Positions 12,993-25,079 of a stretch of DNA of 64,000 nt are shown piece after piece; the stretch's first letter is position 1; each line of letters begins with the position of its first letter. The DNA lies in the NCBI GenBank assembly GCA_032158265.1, contig JAVTIF010000014.1:992001-1056000 (forward strand), given 5' to 3'. The position numbers were made by a program, and so were the translations under genes. Source of the DNA: Bacidia rubella. Its lineage: Eukaryota > Ascomycota > Lecanoromycetes > Lecanorales > Ramalinaceae. A model generated the notes under the pieces. That model made no database searches. It had not been told where the DNA came from and was given only the letters and a program-made list of their open reading frames with translations.

Positions 12993-13143
12993 CATTAAAT
13001 AATAATTATAAAGATATTTATTAAGAAGAGAAAAGTTATTATATAACAATAATAGTTAAATACGCAGAGGCGGAACTAATTCTGCGATAAGTAATCTTAA
13101 TTAGTTAGCTATTAAGACTTTTATTTATGGTAATTCTATTATA
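12993..13143 (-). repeat. 3' LTR of gypsy A
   Basis: 151 bp homologous to 18239-18388. Read on the minus strand it begins TATAATAG (ancestral TGTAATAG). Contains the well-conserved block TAATCTTAATTAGTTAGCT shared with the other LTR. Confidence 0.85.
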
Positions 13144-13158
13144 GTACCCCCCTTTAAG
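13144..13158 (-). promoter_or_regulatory. Polypurine tract of gypsy A
   Basis: On the minus strand CTTAAAGGGGGGTAC abuts the LTR start. It is the plus-strand-synthesis primer site and sets the element's direction. Confidence 0.8.
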
Positions 13159-13749
13159 AGTCAATTTATTAAGTTAATAATAAGCTTTAAGTAATTAGCT
13201 TTTTGCGCTAGATAATTAAGTTTTTGCACTAAGTATTACTTTAGATAACAAATATAAATAATAATAAGGTTAAAGGGAAATTAAAAAGATAACATAGATT
13301 AAATTGCAAGGATTATATATAAAAGTATTATTTTTAGTTAAAATATAATATATTAAATATTTTATTTATTTATTTATATATATATTTAGGAGCAAAACAA
13401 AATCAGAAAATATATAAAAGGTAATATAATAAGTTTTAAATTAAATATAATTAGTCTAAGGCTAATATAAGTACTTTTAAGCTTAAAAAAAGGCTTTAAG
13501 GGAAGAGAGAAGACCTTAATAAAGATAATAAGGGTTAAGACAGAATTAAAAGCAAATGCTTAGGCAAAGGATATTATTAAGGTTATTTAAAGTATATTTA
13601 AAATTAAGGCCCTTATATTTATATTAAAATTATTATTATTTTTACTAAAAAGTATATAATTATTTCCTTAATTAAGAATATACCTAATTAATAATATACT
13701 TAATCAATTAAATTTCTTATTTAATTTAATTTAAATAAGCATTAAAATA

Positions 13750-16100
13750 TTCATTAAAATCTTTAAAACCATTAATTCTATTATTAATATTGATTTATTC
13801 AAGTTAATTAAAGTTATAGTATTTAACTATATATTTAATTTAGCAATAATATATTTATAAGTTAAAGATATTCTTTACCTTGCAGATTTAAATATTTTCT
13901 GCATTAATTTTAATTAATAAGGGAAAAATAATTTAACTTAATAATAAATTATTAATAACAAGGTATAATAAAAAAATATAAAAGATATTATAAATTAATT
14001 AAGACTTAAATAGCTTTAAATAATATACTTAAGAGCTAATTATTTTAGTTATTTTAAATAAGTTATTATACTTATTAATAAGGTTTTTATTAAATTAAGA
14101 AATAAATGTATTATAAATATTTAGGTAAACTTTATTATTATTTTTATATTATAAAGCATAAGCATAATAAGCATTAACATATTAAGTTTATTAAGCTTAA
14201 ACAAAAGTTATTTAAGTATATAAAGACTTATTAATAATATTTATCTTTTTAATAAAATTATTAATATAGATCTGCTAATATTATTTAATAGCTATAATAT
14301 CTTTAAAGTAATTGATAAATAGCTTAATACTTATATAAAAGTATTAGCTTAAATTAATTAAAAATAAAATAATTCTAATAAATTTAGAATAAATATTATT
14401 AATAATATATTTACTTTAAGGAAGGTATAAACCTTAATTATTTTAAAGCTAAATTGTAAAGATTTAGAAATAAGTTTTTAGCACTTAAGTATAATATTTT
14501 ATTTAATTATTAATCTAAGGGTAAAAAATAATATTAAAATTAATTTTGATGTTTAATCTTTAATAAAGTTAATTTTAAAAATTATTAATAAATTAAATTC
14601 CTTAGTTAAAAATAATGTTTTTCAGTATATTATAATACTTTTAAATTACTTAAATAAAGGCTTTAGCAATATTTTTAATAGAGATATTGCTTATTGTTTT
14701 AATATAAAATTATTTAAAGAAATAATTATAAATTACTATAAATTTAATAATTTTTTGACTTTAAAGGTTTATATTCTTAAGGAATATAATAATAATATTA
14801 ATTAAAATATAATATTAGTATTATTAAGGGACTTTTAAAGGCATTAAGATTCCTTATTTCTTAACTAAAGAGGCTTTAGCTTTAAAGCAAATATAATAAT
14901 TTTAATAATATTTCTTAATATTAATGATTATATTAAATTATTAATAATTCTTAAAAAGGAATTTATAAGTATGTTTTTAGCCTAAATAACTTATTATAAG
15001 TAAATTATATTAATATAATAATTACTCATTATTAGTATTAAGAATTAGTTCTTTTAATATATAAAGTAAAGACCTTAAAACTTATATTTAATAATAAGGA
15101 AATATTTATGCTTATAATCTTTATAAATAATAATATCATAGATTTCTTAATATTCCTTATTTTTAGTTATTTTAGCTATAAAAATTTTAATTATAAGTAA
15201 GTTTACAAGGTCTTTAGCTTATTTTAAAGGCTTTAAGGACATTTAAACATTAATTATAATAGTATTTATATTTATATTTTTAAAGAAAAGATTTAATTTA
15301 TTAATAAAAGCTTAAAAATTTATATTATTAGCTATAAAGCTAATAATAAAAATTAATAAACCTTAGAAAGCTTTATATTTTTTTAATATTTTTTGGGAAT
15401 ATTTAATTTTAAATAATAATAATCTTAGCTAAGTTTATCTTAATACTTTTATTAAAAATAAGAAGTCTAAAATATTTAATTTCTTAAATATTAAACTTAT
15501 ATTCATTAATATTAATTTAAAGGCTTACTTTATAAAATATTTTAAAAATAAAACAAGTATAATAAGTATATTCTTTTTTATTTTTGCTATAAATAAAATT
15601 ATAATTAATATAAATAACATAAAAGTTATTTAAGTACTTTTTTAAAATATTATTAATAAAATTTTCTAATTTTATAAGAATATTATATAGGCTAAATAAT
15701 ATAATTTAATACTTATATAAGCTAAAGTAAGTATAGAATATAATCTTATATTTTTTACCTTTAATTATCTAAAGTTCATTAAAAATAATAATATTATTAA
15801 GTTTAATAAAGTATTTAATATAACAAATATTATTAAAAGTCTCTTGAATTAAACATAAAGGATATTTATACTTAGTTATAATAGTATTAAAGATTTAATA
15901 ATTTATATAGAAGTATAAGTCATTTTTAAGCTTTTTTATAAAGAGGATAAATAATATTATAAGAAAGGAATTAAACTATATAAAGCTTTTCTTTAAGTTA
16001 TTTTTTAGGTATTTTTGTATAATTAAGAATCTATTATAAGATATACTATATAATAAGCTTTAAAGAAGTATCTTACCTTCTTAAATAAAGATCTCAATTT
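13750..16100 (-). pseudogene. Gypsy A pol remnant (RT, RNase H, integrase)
   Basis: Minus strand, from high to low coordinates. The RT fingers/palm reads LFIKK then YFYINYKIFN near 15887-15945 (family LRFCVDYRxLN). A YVIYINYNFIYSK segment at 15586-15621 occupies the YLDDILIYS catalytic box, both Asp lost. Near 13981-14080 FKITKIISSxVYYLKL and the IYNIFYI that follows match the conserved gypsy integrase C-terminal region (FKI...YxLxLP...HxVFH). Beyond it, at 13.80-13.90 kb, a short stretch could be the start of a chromodomain. Order and motifs place it in the Ty3/gypsy chromovirus-like group. Confidence 0.75.
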
Positions 16101-17399
16101 TTTTTTAAGGAATTTAAGGGGTAAAATATTAGAAACTTATTGAAAGAAGGTATTAATAAAATTATAATATTTGTTAAAAAGCTTAATTTTTAAGTTAGAT
16201 TTTAGCTTAAGATTTAAAGCCTTTTTAATATTATTAAGTAAAGTTATAAATAGCTTATAGTTGCATTATTTTATTATATGCTTAAAAAAGGGAGCTTAAA
16301 TAGCATAAATATTAAAGGAAGATATAATATTTAATATTATTATAGGGTTATTTAATAGAATTATAGTATAAAGTTTAAGGGAGCTTTAAGTTACTAAAGA
16401 ATAATATAAAAAGAACTAGTTCTTATAATTAATATATATTTAATAAGCCTTAAGCTAAAAGTTGCTTAAAATAATAAAGTAACCTAGGAGCTTAATAAGA
16501 AAAAATAAAGTTAGTTTTTAGTTATTATAAGGAAATCGCAAAGGAATATAAATATAATAAATAATAAGTCCTAAAAAAATAGGCTTACTTTTAAAGGTAA
16601 TAAATATAAGGAAATAAAATATTTAAACATAAAGAATTAATTCATAAAATTATAATTAAAGGTATTAATATTTATTAAAGTAAAAACTTCTTCATTTCTA
16701 TTAAATATAATTAAAATATAAAGCAAGTTAAAATTTTATATCTTAAATAATTATAATAAGTTCTAGAATATATAAGTTAATAAGCTTAATCCTTTATTAG
16801 CTTTTTATATACAATTTTATATAAAAAGTTTTAATTTTCTAAATTAGTAAAATCGCCCTTAAAATTAAGTTAAATAATAATTAAGGAAATACAAAATTTA
16901 AGCTTATATAAGCAAATAATAGCATAATAATCTATAATTATAAGCTTATTATAATAGCTATAAAAGTTATTTTATTAATAATAATCCTTTTTAGCTTAAA
17001 ATAATGATACTTAAAATCCTTTTTATATATAAATAGCATTAATATTTATTAAATTAGAGTCTAAAATTAAGCTAATAATATAATTAATTATAAATACTAA
17101 CTTAATTATAGTAGTTATAATATTAATTTAATAAGTAATATTTACTAAGGCAGCTATTAGAATAAATATTATATAGTAAATAATATAGCTTAGGCTAGCT
17201 TATTAATAAGAAGATTATTAAGCTTAGATATTTTAATTAATAATATAATAATAGTTATTAAATTTAATTAATAAAGTAATAAGTTATTAAAAATTTATAT
17301 CTTTAATTTCAAGAGGTACTATAAGCTACTTAAGCTTATAATTAAGGCTTTTTATTAAATAAGTTTTAAGGGCTTCTTTATTATAACTTATTTTTATAT

Positions 17400-18150
17400 T
17401 ATATTCTTAAAGCAACTATAGTAAATTGAGAACTTGCTTTGCTTTTATCTTAGATATTAAAATTTTTATTAAATAATACTTTTTTAATTAAGATTTTTAT
17501 AGTTTATGCAAAATACTTTAATAAAGTAAAATATTATATTAATATAGGTATACTTATTTCTATTTATAAGGTATAATAAAATAGCTGCAGCTTTATTTTT
17601 AAGGTATTATTATAAATATATAACTTTAATATATTAAGAGGGAAAATAATTAATATTTATAATAAGCTTATAATTAAAGTTAAATAGAAATTAGTTAAGT
17701 CTTTTATAATTATTATATAAAGCTTTAAGTTAGCAATTTCGAGGCAGTAAAGTACTTTAGCAATATATTAAGCTATAGTTATAATTTCTTTAGCTTATAT
17801 AATATTATTTTTTGCTTTATTTAGTTCTTTCTCAAGCTCTTTAATTTAAACTAAGTAGTCTTTATTAGTATTATAAAGGTAATTAGCAATTAATAATATA
17901 TTAAAGCTATAATAGAGCGATTTTCCAGGGTATTTTTTATAATAGTCCTCTTAATCCTGGAAAGTATAACTATTAACTATATAAGGAGATTTAAAGCTAA
18001 TATTAGAATTATTAAAGAGGTTAAACTAAAGTATTAAGAAGGCTATTAAGGGTTCTTTCTTCTTATTAAGCTATTTAAGCTATATTAGCTTAATTTCTAG
18101 ACTACTTATTAAGGTATTTTAAGCTAAGGGTTTACTAATATTAAATATAA
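17400..18150 (-). pseudogene. Gypsy A gag remnant
   Basis: On the minus strand this reads as a low-stop frame with a charged Glu/Lys-rich stretch near 17820-17850 (IKELEKELNKAKNN) followed by hydrophobic helices, at the place where Gag should follow the 5' LTR. A weak knuckle-like CYNxGLxGHY pattern can be imagined near 16.9 kb but ligands are lost. Assignment rests mainly on position. Confidence 0.5.
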
Positions 18151-18238
18151 TTATATAAGGTTCTAAGGATAAGGTAAGCTAATATAATAGTCTAAGAGTA
18201 TATAAATAAATATAATATAAAGGTAATAATTAAGTTCT

Positions 18239-18388
18239 TGTTGAATAATAATTGTAAGATATTTATTAAGAAGAGAAAAATTATTATACAATAATAATAA
18301 CTAAATACGTATAGGCAAAAATAATTCCGCGCTAACTAATCTTAATTAGTTAGCTGCTAAGACTTCTACCCGCAGTGACTCTATTATA
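18239..18388 (-). repeat. 5' LTR of gypsy A
   Basis: 150 bp. The plus-strand start TGTTGAATAATAATTGTAAG and end CTATTATA are the complement of a TGTAATAG...TTCAACA LTR. It is better preserved than its partner at 12993. Confidence 0.85.
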
Positions 18389-18839
18389 CTATTTATATAA
18401 TAAATAACTAGTTATAAATTGTTAACATATTTTATAAAAAACTATAAAAGGTAATTCTTTAATAATATTATATTTTAAAAAAAATTAGATAAAAAAGATT
18501 TATAATAATTTATAAATTTAATATTAATTAAAAAAAAAAGAAAATAAATTAATAGTTTATATTCTATTTAATTATAATAAAAAAAATATCTATTATATAT
18601 TATATCTAATATATTATGAATTATATTTTAAATATAAAGTCTTTTAAACTATAGAAATAGTTTAGCTTAAAAACAATTATAAAAATTATTATTATTATAA
18701 TAATTTTAAAATAATCAAAATCTTATTTATTAAATATTATTACTCCGATACTCTGTTTATTATTTTAAAGGAAAAAGATATTAAAAAGTATAAAATAATT
18801 ATTGAAATACTATTAGAATATAATAAAATCTATATCGAT

Positions 18840-20600
18840 AATATTAAAAAATTATATAATTGATATCTAATTATCTGTTTTTAGAATAGTTATAAAAAGC
18901 TAATTTTAAATATAAATAATAGAAATCTATTAAATGTAGTAATTGATAAGCTTTTCGCCGAAAAATATAGCGACTGTAATAATAACTTATAAGCTTTACG
19001 AAATTAGTATCGCGAATTTATATTAGATTCTTTTTATTATATTTTATTTTTTTAAATATCTTTTTTAAATTTTAATAAGCTTAGAAATTTTAAAAAAGCT
19101 TATATATTATTAAGTTAAAATACTAAAATATTAATATATAAGAAAAATCTAATTACTATAATAGAACAAATCTTAAATATTAGTTAATTTATTTTATAAT
19201 AAATAAATCTTTAATAATAAATAAATTTATAAAAAAAATTTAATTTTAAAAAGAAATGTTTAAATATAAAGTTTATTAAACTATATATAGTTTTTAATAA
19301 AAAGAAAATATTAATTATTATAAAACATTTATTATAGTCGTTAGATTAATAAGCTATAAAGCTATTTTAATTTTTATAATAATATAAAACTAAAAGTTAA
19401 AGTAAAAAGATATTAAAATAGCTTTCTTTTATAATAATATAAAGAGAAATATCTATATAATATAGTCTAAAAAATATAAAAATAAATTTTAATTTAGAAA
19501 AGTCTATAAGCTTAATAAAGCATTATATAATCTAAAGCAATCTTTTTATATATAAAGTAGTATAATATTTTTAAGAATTTTTTTGCTTTATAAAACTACT
19601 ATCTAATTAAAGCCAACTGGAGTATCTTTATTAATAATTATATTGTTATAATTATCTATATAAATAATATCTTTATCGTCGATTTAGATATTAAAGTGAT
19701 TAAATAGTTTAAAAACAGATTTTATAATTATTTTAATATAAATAATTTAGGATTTATTATTTATTATCTTAGTATAATAGTTATTTAAAATTATTTTAAT
19801 TGAATTTTATAGCTTAGATAGCGTAATTATATTAAATATTTTCTTCGCGATTATAATATAGAAACTATAATATAATAGATATGTTTATACATTTAAAAAA
19901 ATATTATAAGTTATTATTAGATTTAGAGTATGAAGTTTTTATAGTTTTTTATTATAATTATTAATTAGTAATTAGCTCGTTTATATATATAATATTTAAT
20001 GTATAGTTTAATATTATTTTTACTATCTTTGTTATTTTTATTATAGTTTAAATTTAACTAAAATATATTAAACTATAATAAAGTATAAGTTATTTTTAGA
20101 TATTTCAAATATATTATTGATTTTAAGTTTATATTTAAAAAGCCTTTATATCTATCAAAAAGTTTCTTAGATATAGATGAAACAAACTATATTACTATTT
20201 ATAAGTTCATTATTAGATATATCTTTATAGTCGGAAATGCTACTATTAATTAGTTATTAAAATAATAATAAATAATTGCCTTTTTTTAGTAGAAACTGAA
20301 TATATAAATTAAATAAAAATATATAAAAAAAAACTATTTAGCTTTGAGAAATTTTTATTATTTTTTATTTTAAAGGCGGTTAGAATATTTTTATTATTAT
20401 TATTTTTTACGATAATTAGTCTATTATTGTTTTAAATAAGAATTCTAAGTTATATATATATATAAAATATATATATATTTATCTTATCTAATAAATAGAA
20501 ATTATTATTATAAAGATTATTTAAATAAAATATATTAATCTTAAAAATTAATTCGCTAATATCTTTACTAAAGTACTAGCTAATTGAGTATTTAAAACTT
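18840..20600 (+). pseudogene. Copia-2 reverse transcriptase and RNase H remnant
   Basis: Copia RT landmarks on the plus strand: YKLNKALYSLKQS near 19500-19540 (family YKLxKALYGLKQAPRxW); IIYINNIFI near 19655-19680 at the YVDDMLI box with both Asp changed to Asn; FIYYYLSI near 19755-19780 (family YYLGIE). The C-terminus near 20455-20580 contains IKYIYIYLI and FANIFTKVLAN (family TKHIDIxYHFIR ... LADIxTKxL). Stops (TAA/TAG) are frequent. The frame ends about 600 bp before the 3' LTR. Confidence 0.85.
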
Positions 20601-20699
20601 TTTAGTTAATTCTTAGTTTTAAGTCTTTTTTATAATTTAAAAAGTATTCTTAATTAAAAGAAACTAGTTTCAATTTTATTTAAAAGCTTTATAATTAGC

Positions 20700-20935
20700 T
20701 TAATTTTTAGCAGTAGATTATTTTATTCTAATATCTATCTATGCTATTTGCTATTTAGAATAATTTTATTTTTTAATTTATATTATATTATTTTATATAT
20801 ATTCCAATCTCGTTTCGCTGCAAAAAGTGTATATATATATAAATAGATAAAAAAGAATTTTAAATAACTATATTTTAACTAAAAACAATATCTTTTTTTA
20901 TTATAAAAAAACCGAATATATATAATAGCGAGATA
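20700..20935 (+). other. Copia 3' untranslated segment shared with Copia-1
   Basis: Similar to 43440-43610 in Copia-1, notably TTTATATATATTCC(A/G)AT followed by AAATAACT after ~70 bp. It lies in both elements between the end of RNase H and the 3' LTR, supporting a common copia lineage even though their LTRs differ. Confidence 0.6.
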
Positions 20936-21068
20936 TTAATAATTTTAATAATTTTAATAATTTTAATAATTTTAATAATTTTAATAATTTTAATAATTTT
21001 AATAATTTTAATAATTTTAATAATTTTAATAATTTTAATAATTTTAATAATTTTAATAATTTTAATAA
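20936..21068. repeat. Minisatellite (AATTTTAAT)n
   Basis: About 14.8 perfect copies of a 9-bp unit. It lies in the 3' untranslated part of Copia-2. Its perfect regularity contrasts with the decayed surroundings, so it expanded late. Confidence 0.97.
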
Positions 21069-21181
21069 ATATATTGATTTTGAACTAATTAATTATTTTC
21101 AACTTTTCAATAAAAAGAAATTAGAATTACTTAAAAGGTTTAATATATTTAGTATTTCTATAACTGAGATATAAAGAGGAA

Positions 21182-21317
21182 TATCGAATTTCAAAAGCTA
21201 AAAGCTGAAAAGTAAAACTAAATTTAAAAAAGTTTAGCGTTTTTTAGTATTTGAAATAAATATTGTATTTTTATTTATAGTTAGTTAATTAAGCTTACTA
21301 TCTCTTAAAATTCAATA
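21182..21317 (+). repeat. 3' LTR of Copia-2
   Basis: 136 bp, TATCGAATTT...AAAATTCAATA, matching 7859-7993. Followed directly by TACTT, the second copy of the target duplication. Confidence 0.9.
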
Positions 21318-21322
21318 TACTT

Positions 21323-22010
21323 TTCTCTTAATATATAATAAACTTATAATAAAGTTTATTGTTAGCTTTTTCTAAAATTACTTTAGAAATAGTAGAATAT
21401 TTAATTATTTATATACTTTAGTTAGTAATAATACGCTTTTATATACTAGTATATATTATAGTTTTATATATATTCTTTTATTTCTATATTTATATTTAAT
21501 TAAATTTTTTTTAAAAAGCTTTAGTAGTTTTTTATATTTAAAATAGCTTGCTAAAGAATTATTATAGTATTTATTAATTAACTCCTCTTTAACTGTTTTG
21601 GTTTTAAAAACATATAAATAGTTATTATATTTAAAAAGGATTTTTATTATTAAAAAATTAAATAGAATCTTGTTTTTAATAGTTTTCCATTAATATATTC
21701 CGCTTCTTTTTTGTTTAGTTATTAGTGTTTTGAAGTTATTTAATGAAGACTTTATTAAATATTAAATATTGCTATTATATAGCTTGTTTTCTAGGTTTTT
21801 TATAGCTTTCCTAGAAATAACAACTTAAATTCTAGCTATTTTAAAGGCGAAGCCTAGTACTACTATAACTTTTTATTTTTATTTTAATAGTTTACCCGAT
21901 TAAAATAATTACTTATTTTATAGTATTAACAATAATATAGTATTTAAACTTAAAACTTTTTTATAATTAAAGCACTTTAAAAATGTATTAACAGGATTAA
22001 TTTTAATTAT
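21323..22010 (-). pseudogene. Gypsy D RNase H tail and integrase zinc-finger region
   Basis: On the minus strand an integrase N-terminus is clear: LYVFKTKTVKEELINKYYNN then SYFKYKKLLKLF near 21490-21620, matching the gypsy LYVPxxxxLRxEIIxxHHDxxxAGHxGxxKT...L pattern with His changed to Tyr. It continues to LTINFIISL near 21330-21360 (family DFIxGLP, first catalytic Asp now Asn) and runs straight into the core at 7858 when Copia-2 is removed. Upstream, near 21880-21930, a GKLLK segment may be the end of RNase H (RPGKxNxxADALSR). The right end is cut by element F. Confidence 0.8.
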
Positions 22011-22015
22011 TAATA

Positions 22016-22173
22016 TATAATAGAAGTAGTAGCGGAGAACTATAGGGATATACTAAGCTTAATCGCGTAAAATAGCTATTTATAGCTCCTTTATATCTCG
22101 TTTCTAGCGGATTCCTACAATTAATCTTTATATATATTAGATATTAATATATCTGCTCTTTAACCTCGTTTTA
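22016..22173 (+). repeat. Left LTR of element F
   Basis: 158 bp beginning TATAATAGAAGTAGTAGCGG (ancestral TGTAATAG) and ending CGTTTTA. Same length and direction as 36458-36615. This copy is less mutated. Confidence 0.75.
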
Positions 22174-22190
22174 ATAATAGTAATACCTGC
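22174..22190 (+). promoter_or_regulatory. Primer-binding-site-like motif of F
   Basis: ATAATAGTAATACCTGC directly follows the LTR. The core AATAGYAAYAYCT also occurs next to an LTR of elements E and G. Undoing G-to-A gives TGGTAG.., the usual TGG start of a site that pairs with a tRNA 3' end. The tRNA is not identified. Confidence 0.5.
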
Positions 22191-22899
22191 GATTTATGAA
22201 GTTTTTACTACTATATAAATATTTTTTAAACAAATAAAAGTTATAGCTTCGTACTATTACTTATATTATATAATACTTTTTTTTCTTCTAAAAAGAAAAA
22301 GAAAAAAAAGGAACTCAGTAATAAATAAATATCTATTATAACTAGTTATATAAATTACTAGTATTAAAATAATATTAGCAATTTTAATATTACTAGCAGT
22401 ATTTATATCTTTATTACTTAGCTTGAAATAGCTGCTTTTATAAAAGATACTAAAATAGTACTTAAGAATATAGTATTATTTTTCAATCTAAAGAATATAT
22501 TATTATTAAATAAGAAAAAAACAAATTATTAATAAAAGTATTCAATTAATAGTTTATTAAACTTTCTAAGTTTTATAAAAAATACTATTTTTCAAGCTTG
22601 TAATTTTAGTTTCTTAATATAAAATTTTTTTGCTAAGTTTAAAGCTAAAAACTATAAACTCATAAAACAGTTATTATAATTTTATTATATTAAAAAAAAT
22701 ACTATCGCTAACAAAGATACTATAGAATAAATTAGTTAGATATTAATAATTATAAAGTATTTAGATTAGTTTTAATATTAAAATCTTATAGCTATATAAA
22801 ACCGCTTCAATACTAAACTCTAAGCTATTTCTATATTATTAATAATAACAATCTTATTTTTTAATTAGTTATTATATTGTTAATAAGATTAATATAATA
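22191..22899. other. Internal sequence of F, left part
   Basis: AT-rich with some GC bases. A purine run at 22290-22313 (AAAAAGAAAAAGAAAAAAAA) stands out. A plus-strand frame over 22400-22890 has relatively few stops but no motif that I recognise. Confidence 0.4.
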
Positions 22900-22904
22900 T
22901 ATAC

Positions 22905-23169
22905 TATAATACCTAGTATAATAAACCGGCCGTTAGACTGCCCTTGCAGGGACTTTTAGGGGTCCAAGGCTAGGTATAGAGGATAATAAGATTAGGTTGC
23001 GAGACCGGCTCTAGGATCGCATATAAATAGATAGGAATCCCTATATTTCAATAATAAGAATTAGTTCTATTTCAATATATTAACTTTTTTGCTGTACTGC
23101 TAATTCTCTTATAGAAGACCTATAGACCTATTCTTATATTTATATTCTATATTGCATTTAATTATTATA
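22905..23169 (+). repeat. 5' LTR of gypsy B
   Basis: 265 bp starting TATAATACC and ending ATTATTATA (ancestral TG...CA). Differences from the right LTR are largely C/T and G/A, for example AAACCGGCCGTTAG against AAACCAGCTGTTAG. More GC-rich than its surroundings, with CTAGGATCGCATATAAATAG giving a TATA-box-like site near 23025. Confidence 0.93.
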
Positions 23170-24080
23170 GTTCTGATTTTTCCTTTAATAATATAATCTA
23201 TCATATATTTAAAGAATATAAACAAATCAAAATAAGCTACTACTATATTAGCTAAGCAGACTATTATAGCTTTATTATTATTAAATTAATAATATCTAAT
23301 TATTATTATTATAGTAATATTAAGATAAAGAATTATTAATAACTCTTGAAATATAAATAATAATTATAAAGTATTGCTTATTACTAGCAATAATATTAGA
23401 TTTAACTTAATAATATTAATAACTTTATTATCTAATATACAGGGGAATTCTAGCAATATACCCTTAAAGCCCTTTTAAAATATTAATATTCTTTAATAAG
23501 TATAAAATATAACTGCTGCTACAACTAATAATAATAAAAATATATTAAAAATACTTTCTAAAAGCTCTTTAGAGCCTTATTAAAGCTTTATTATTATATT
23601 ATAAAGCACTTTATAATAAAGTAAAGAAATACTTAAGCAAGAATATAATTATTTACTTAAAAAGATTATAAATATATAAATATAAAAAGATTTATATAAA
23701 GCATAAAAGTTATATTAGCTAGAGTATATCTATAATAATATTAATATTATATAAAGCGCTACAGCTTTTAGTTATAATAATTTATTAATATTATTTTATT
23801 TCCTTTAAAGCATACTTATAAATATTTAATTATCTATTTAAGTATTAAAATATACTTAGAATAGCACTAGAATACTAAAGTTATTAAGGACATTATTAAG
23901 CTATATCAAGTTAATGCAATAAATGTTTCTTTTTTTAAATAAAGCTAATAAAGACTTTTTAAATAAAAGAAGCAATAATAGCTTCTTAAACAATAGGAAT
24001 AATTAATTATAATAATTATTTTACTCTCGCCATTATTATTATTCCTTAGATAAATATAATATAAATAACGACAAGACTAT
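23170..24080 (+). other. Gypsy B leader and gag start
   Basis: Follows the LTR with GTTCTGATTTTTCC. I could not match a primer-binding site. Beyond this the frame is too broken to follow until the gag region. Confidence 0.45.
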
Positions 24081-24960
24081 TAATAGTATTATTAATAAAT
24101 TATTATAATTATTTTATTCCTTAGATTATTTATTAAAATTAACTTAAATTAATTATATTCTAGTAATTCCTATAGGTATAAGGCCTAAGAAACTACATTT
24201 ATATAAAGGAGATTTCTCCTTTTAATAATATACTAAATAGGTTATGAAAGCTAATAATAAGTTTATTTTAGCTAATAGCTAGTTTATATATAATAAGAAT
24301 AAAATCTTGTTTGCCAGCTTATTATTGCAAAATGTATTTTTATATCATTAAATAATAAAGTAAAAGGAATATAGTATTTATATAAATTAGAAGCAATAAT
24401 TTAATTTCCTCTTAATAATAATATTAAATAAAGAAAACTATATTATAGTAATAATATTAAAGTATATAGTTACTAAGTAAGGTCTAAAGCAATTAACTAT
24501 AGATTTCTATAATTATATAATAATATTAAAAGGTTAATTTCTATAACTCTTATATAAATATTTAACTTTAAACTATATTTAAAGACTAAAAGGTAATCTT
24601 ATATAAGAAGCCCTTTATATTATAGCAATTATACTTTTAGTTTGTAAGACAAAACTAAATTAATCAAGTTATTTATATTAAGAGTATAGATTATATCTTT
24701 AGCTATAATAATAAATATATTACTATAGATATAAAATAGAATAAACTATATAAGAATAAGTTAAAAAAAAGAGATAACTTTAAAAAGCATAAATATAATG
24801 CTTTAAATAACTCTTAGAAATCTAATGAAATACTTTTAAAGCATAAATTTAGCTTAAAACTAAAAAGCAAAAATAACTTTAATATTTTTTATTATAAATA
24901 TAATAATAAAGGGTATAAAGCCTTTGATTGTTATACTAAAATAAACCTCAAAAAAGTTAA
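24081..24960 (+). pseudogene. Gypsy B gag remnant with zinc knuckle
   Basis: The decisive motif is at about 24889-24935: Y-Y-K-Y-N-N-K-G-Y-K-A-F-D-C, a CX2CX4HX4C nucleic-acid-binding knuckle in which the two first Cys and the His have become Tyr and only the last Cys survives. Upstream, mixed helical sequence with many TAA stops fits the Gag body. Gag would form the particle that packages the RNA. Confidence 0.75.
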
Positions 24961-25079
24961 ATAATAAAAGAAAAAGTATAGTAATCCTCTGAAAATTAGT
25001 ATTATAAAAATAAAAAATAATAAAAAGAAATCTTAAGTATAAAAGACTTCTTAGAATAAGGAATAGTCACTCTTTAAAG

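Larger units (their letters stand above)
12993..18388 (-). mobile_element. Gypsy A: Ty3/gypsy retrotransposon nested in Copia-2
   Basis: 5.4 kb flanked by direct LTRs of ~150 bp. A polypurine tract on the minus strand adjoins the left LTR, fixing the orientation as minus. On the minus strand in order: Gag-like coiled/charged region (17.4-18.1 kb), reverse transcriptase (15.5-16.0 kb), RNase H, integrase with a typical C-terminal segment (13.98-14.08 kb) and a possible chromodomain. Stops are frequent. Flanks GTTTT (left) and CTATT (right) do not match, so the target duplication is lost or the ends are off by a few bases. Confidence 0.85.
7859..21317 (+). mobile_element. Copia-2: full-length Ty1/copia element carrying nested insertions
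   Basis: It is bounded by direct LTRs (7859-7993 and 21182-21317) and a perfect 5-bp target duplication TACTT (7854-7858, 21318-21322). Inside, in order on the plus strand, are a primer-binding site, a gag zinc knuckle (11502), an aspartic-protease-like box (about 11790), and, after interruption by gypsy A (12993-18388), reverse transcriptase and RNase H (18840-20580). The target is the integrase gene of gypsy D, whose frame closes when Copia-2 is removed. Without gypsy A and the 410-bp inverted-repeat element it is still about 7.6 kb, long for copia, so further small insertions or a long leader are likely. All domains are broken by stops. Confidence 0.88.

Noticed and set aside
12983..18411. 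ACTAG as target duplication of gypsy A
   Set aside because: ACTAG occurs at 12983 and 18407, but the second lies 18 bp beyond the end of LTR homology, so it does not flank the element.
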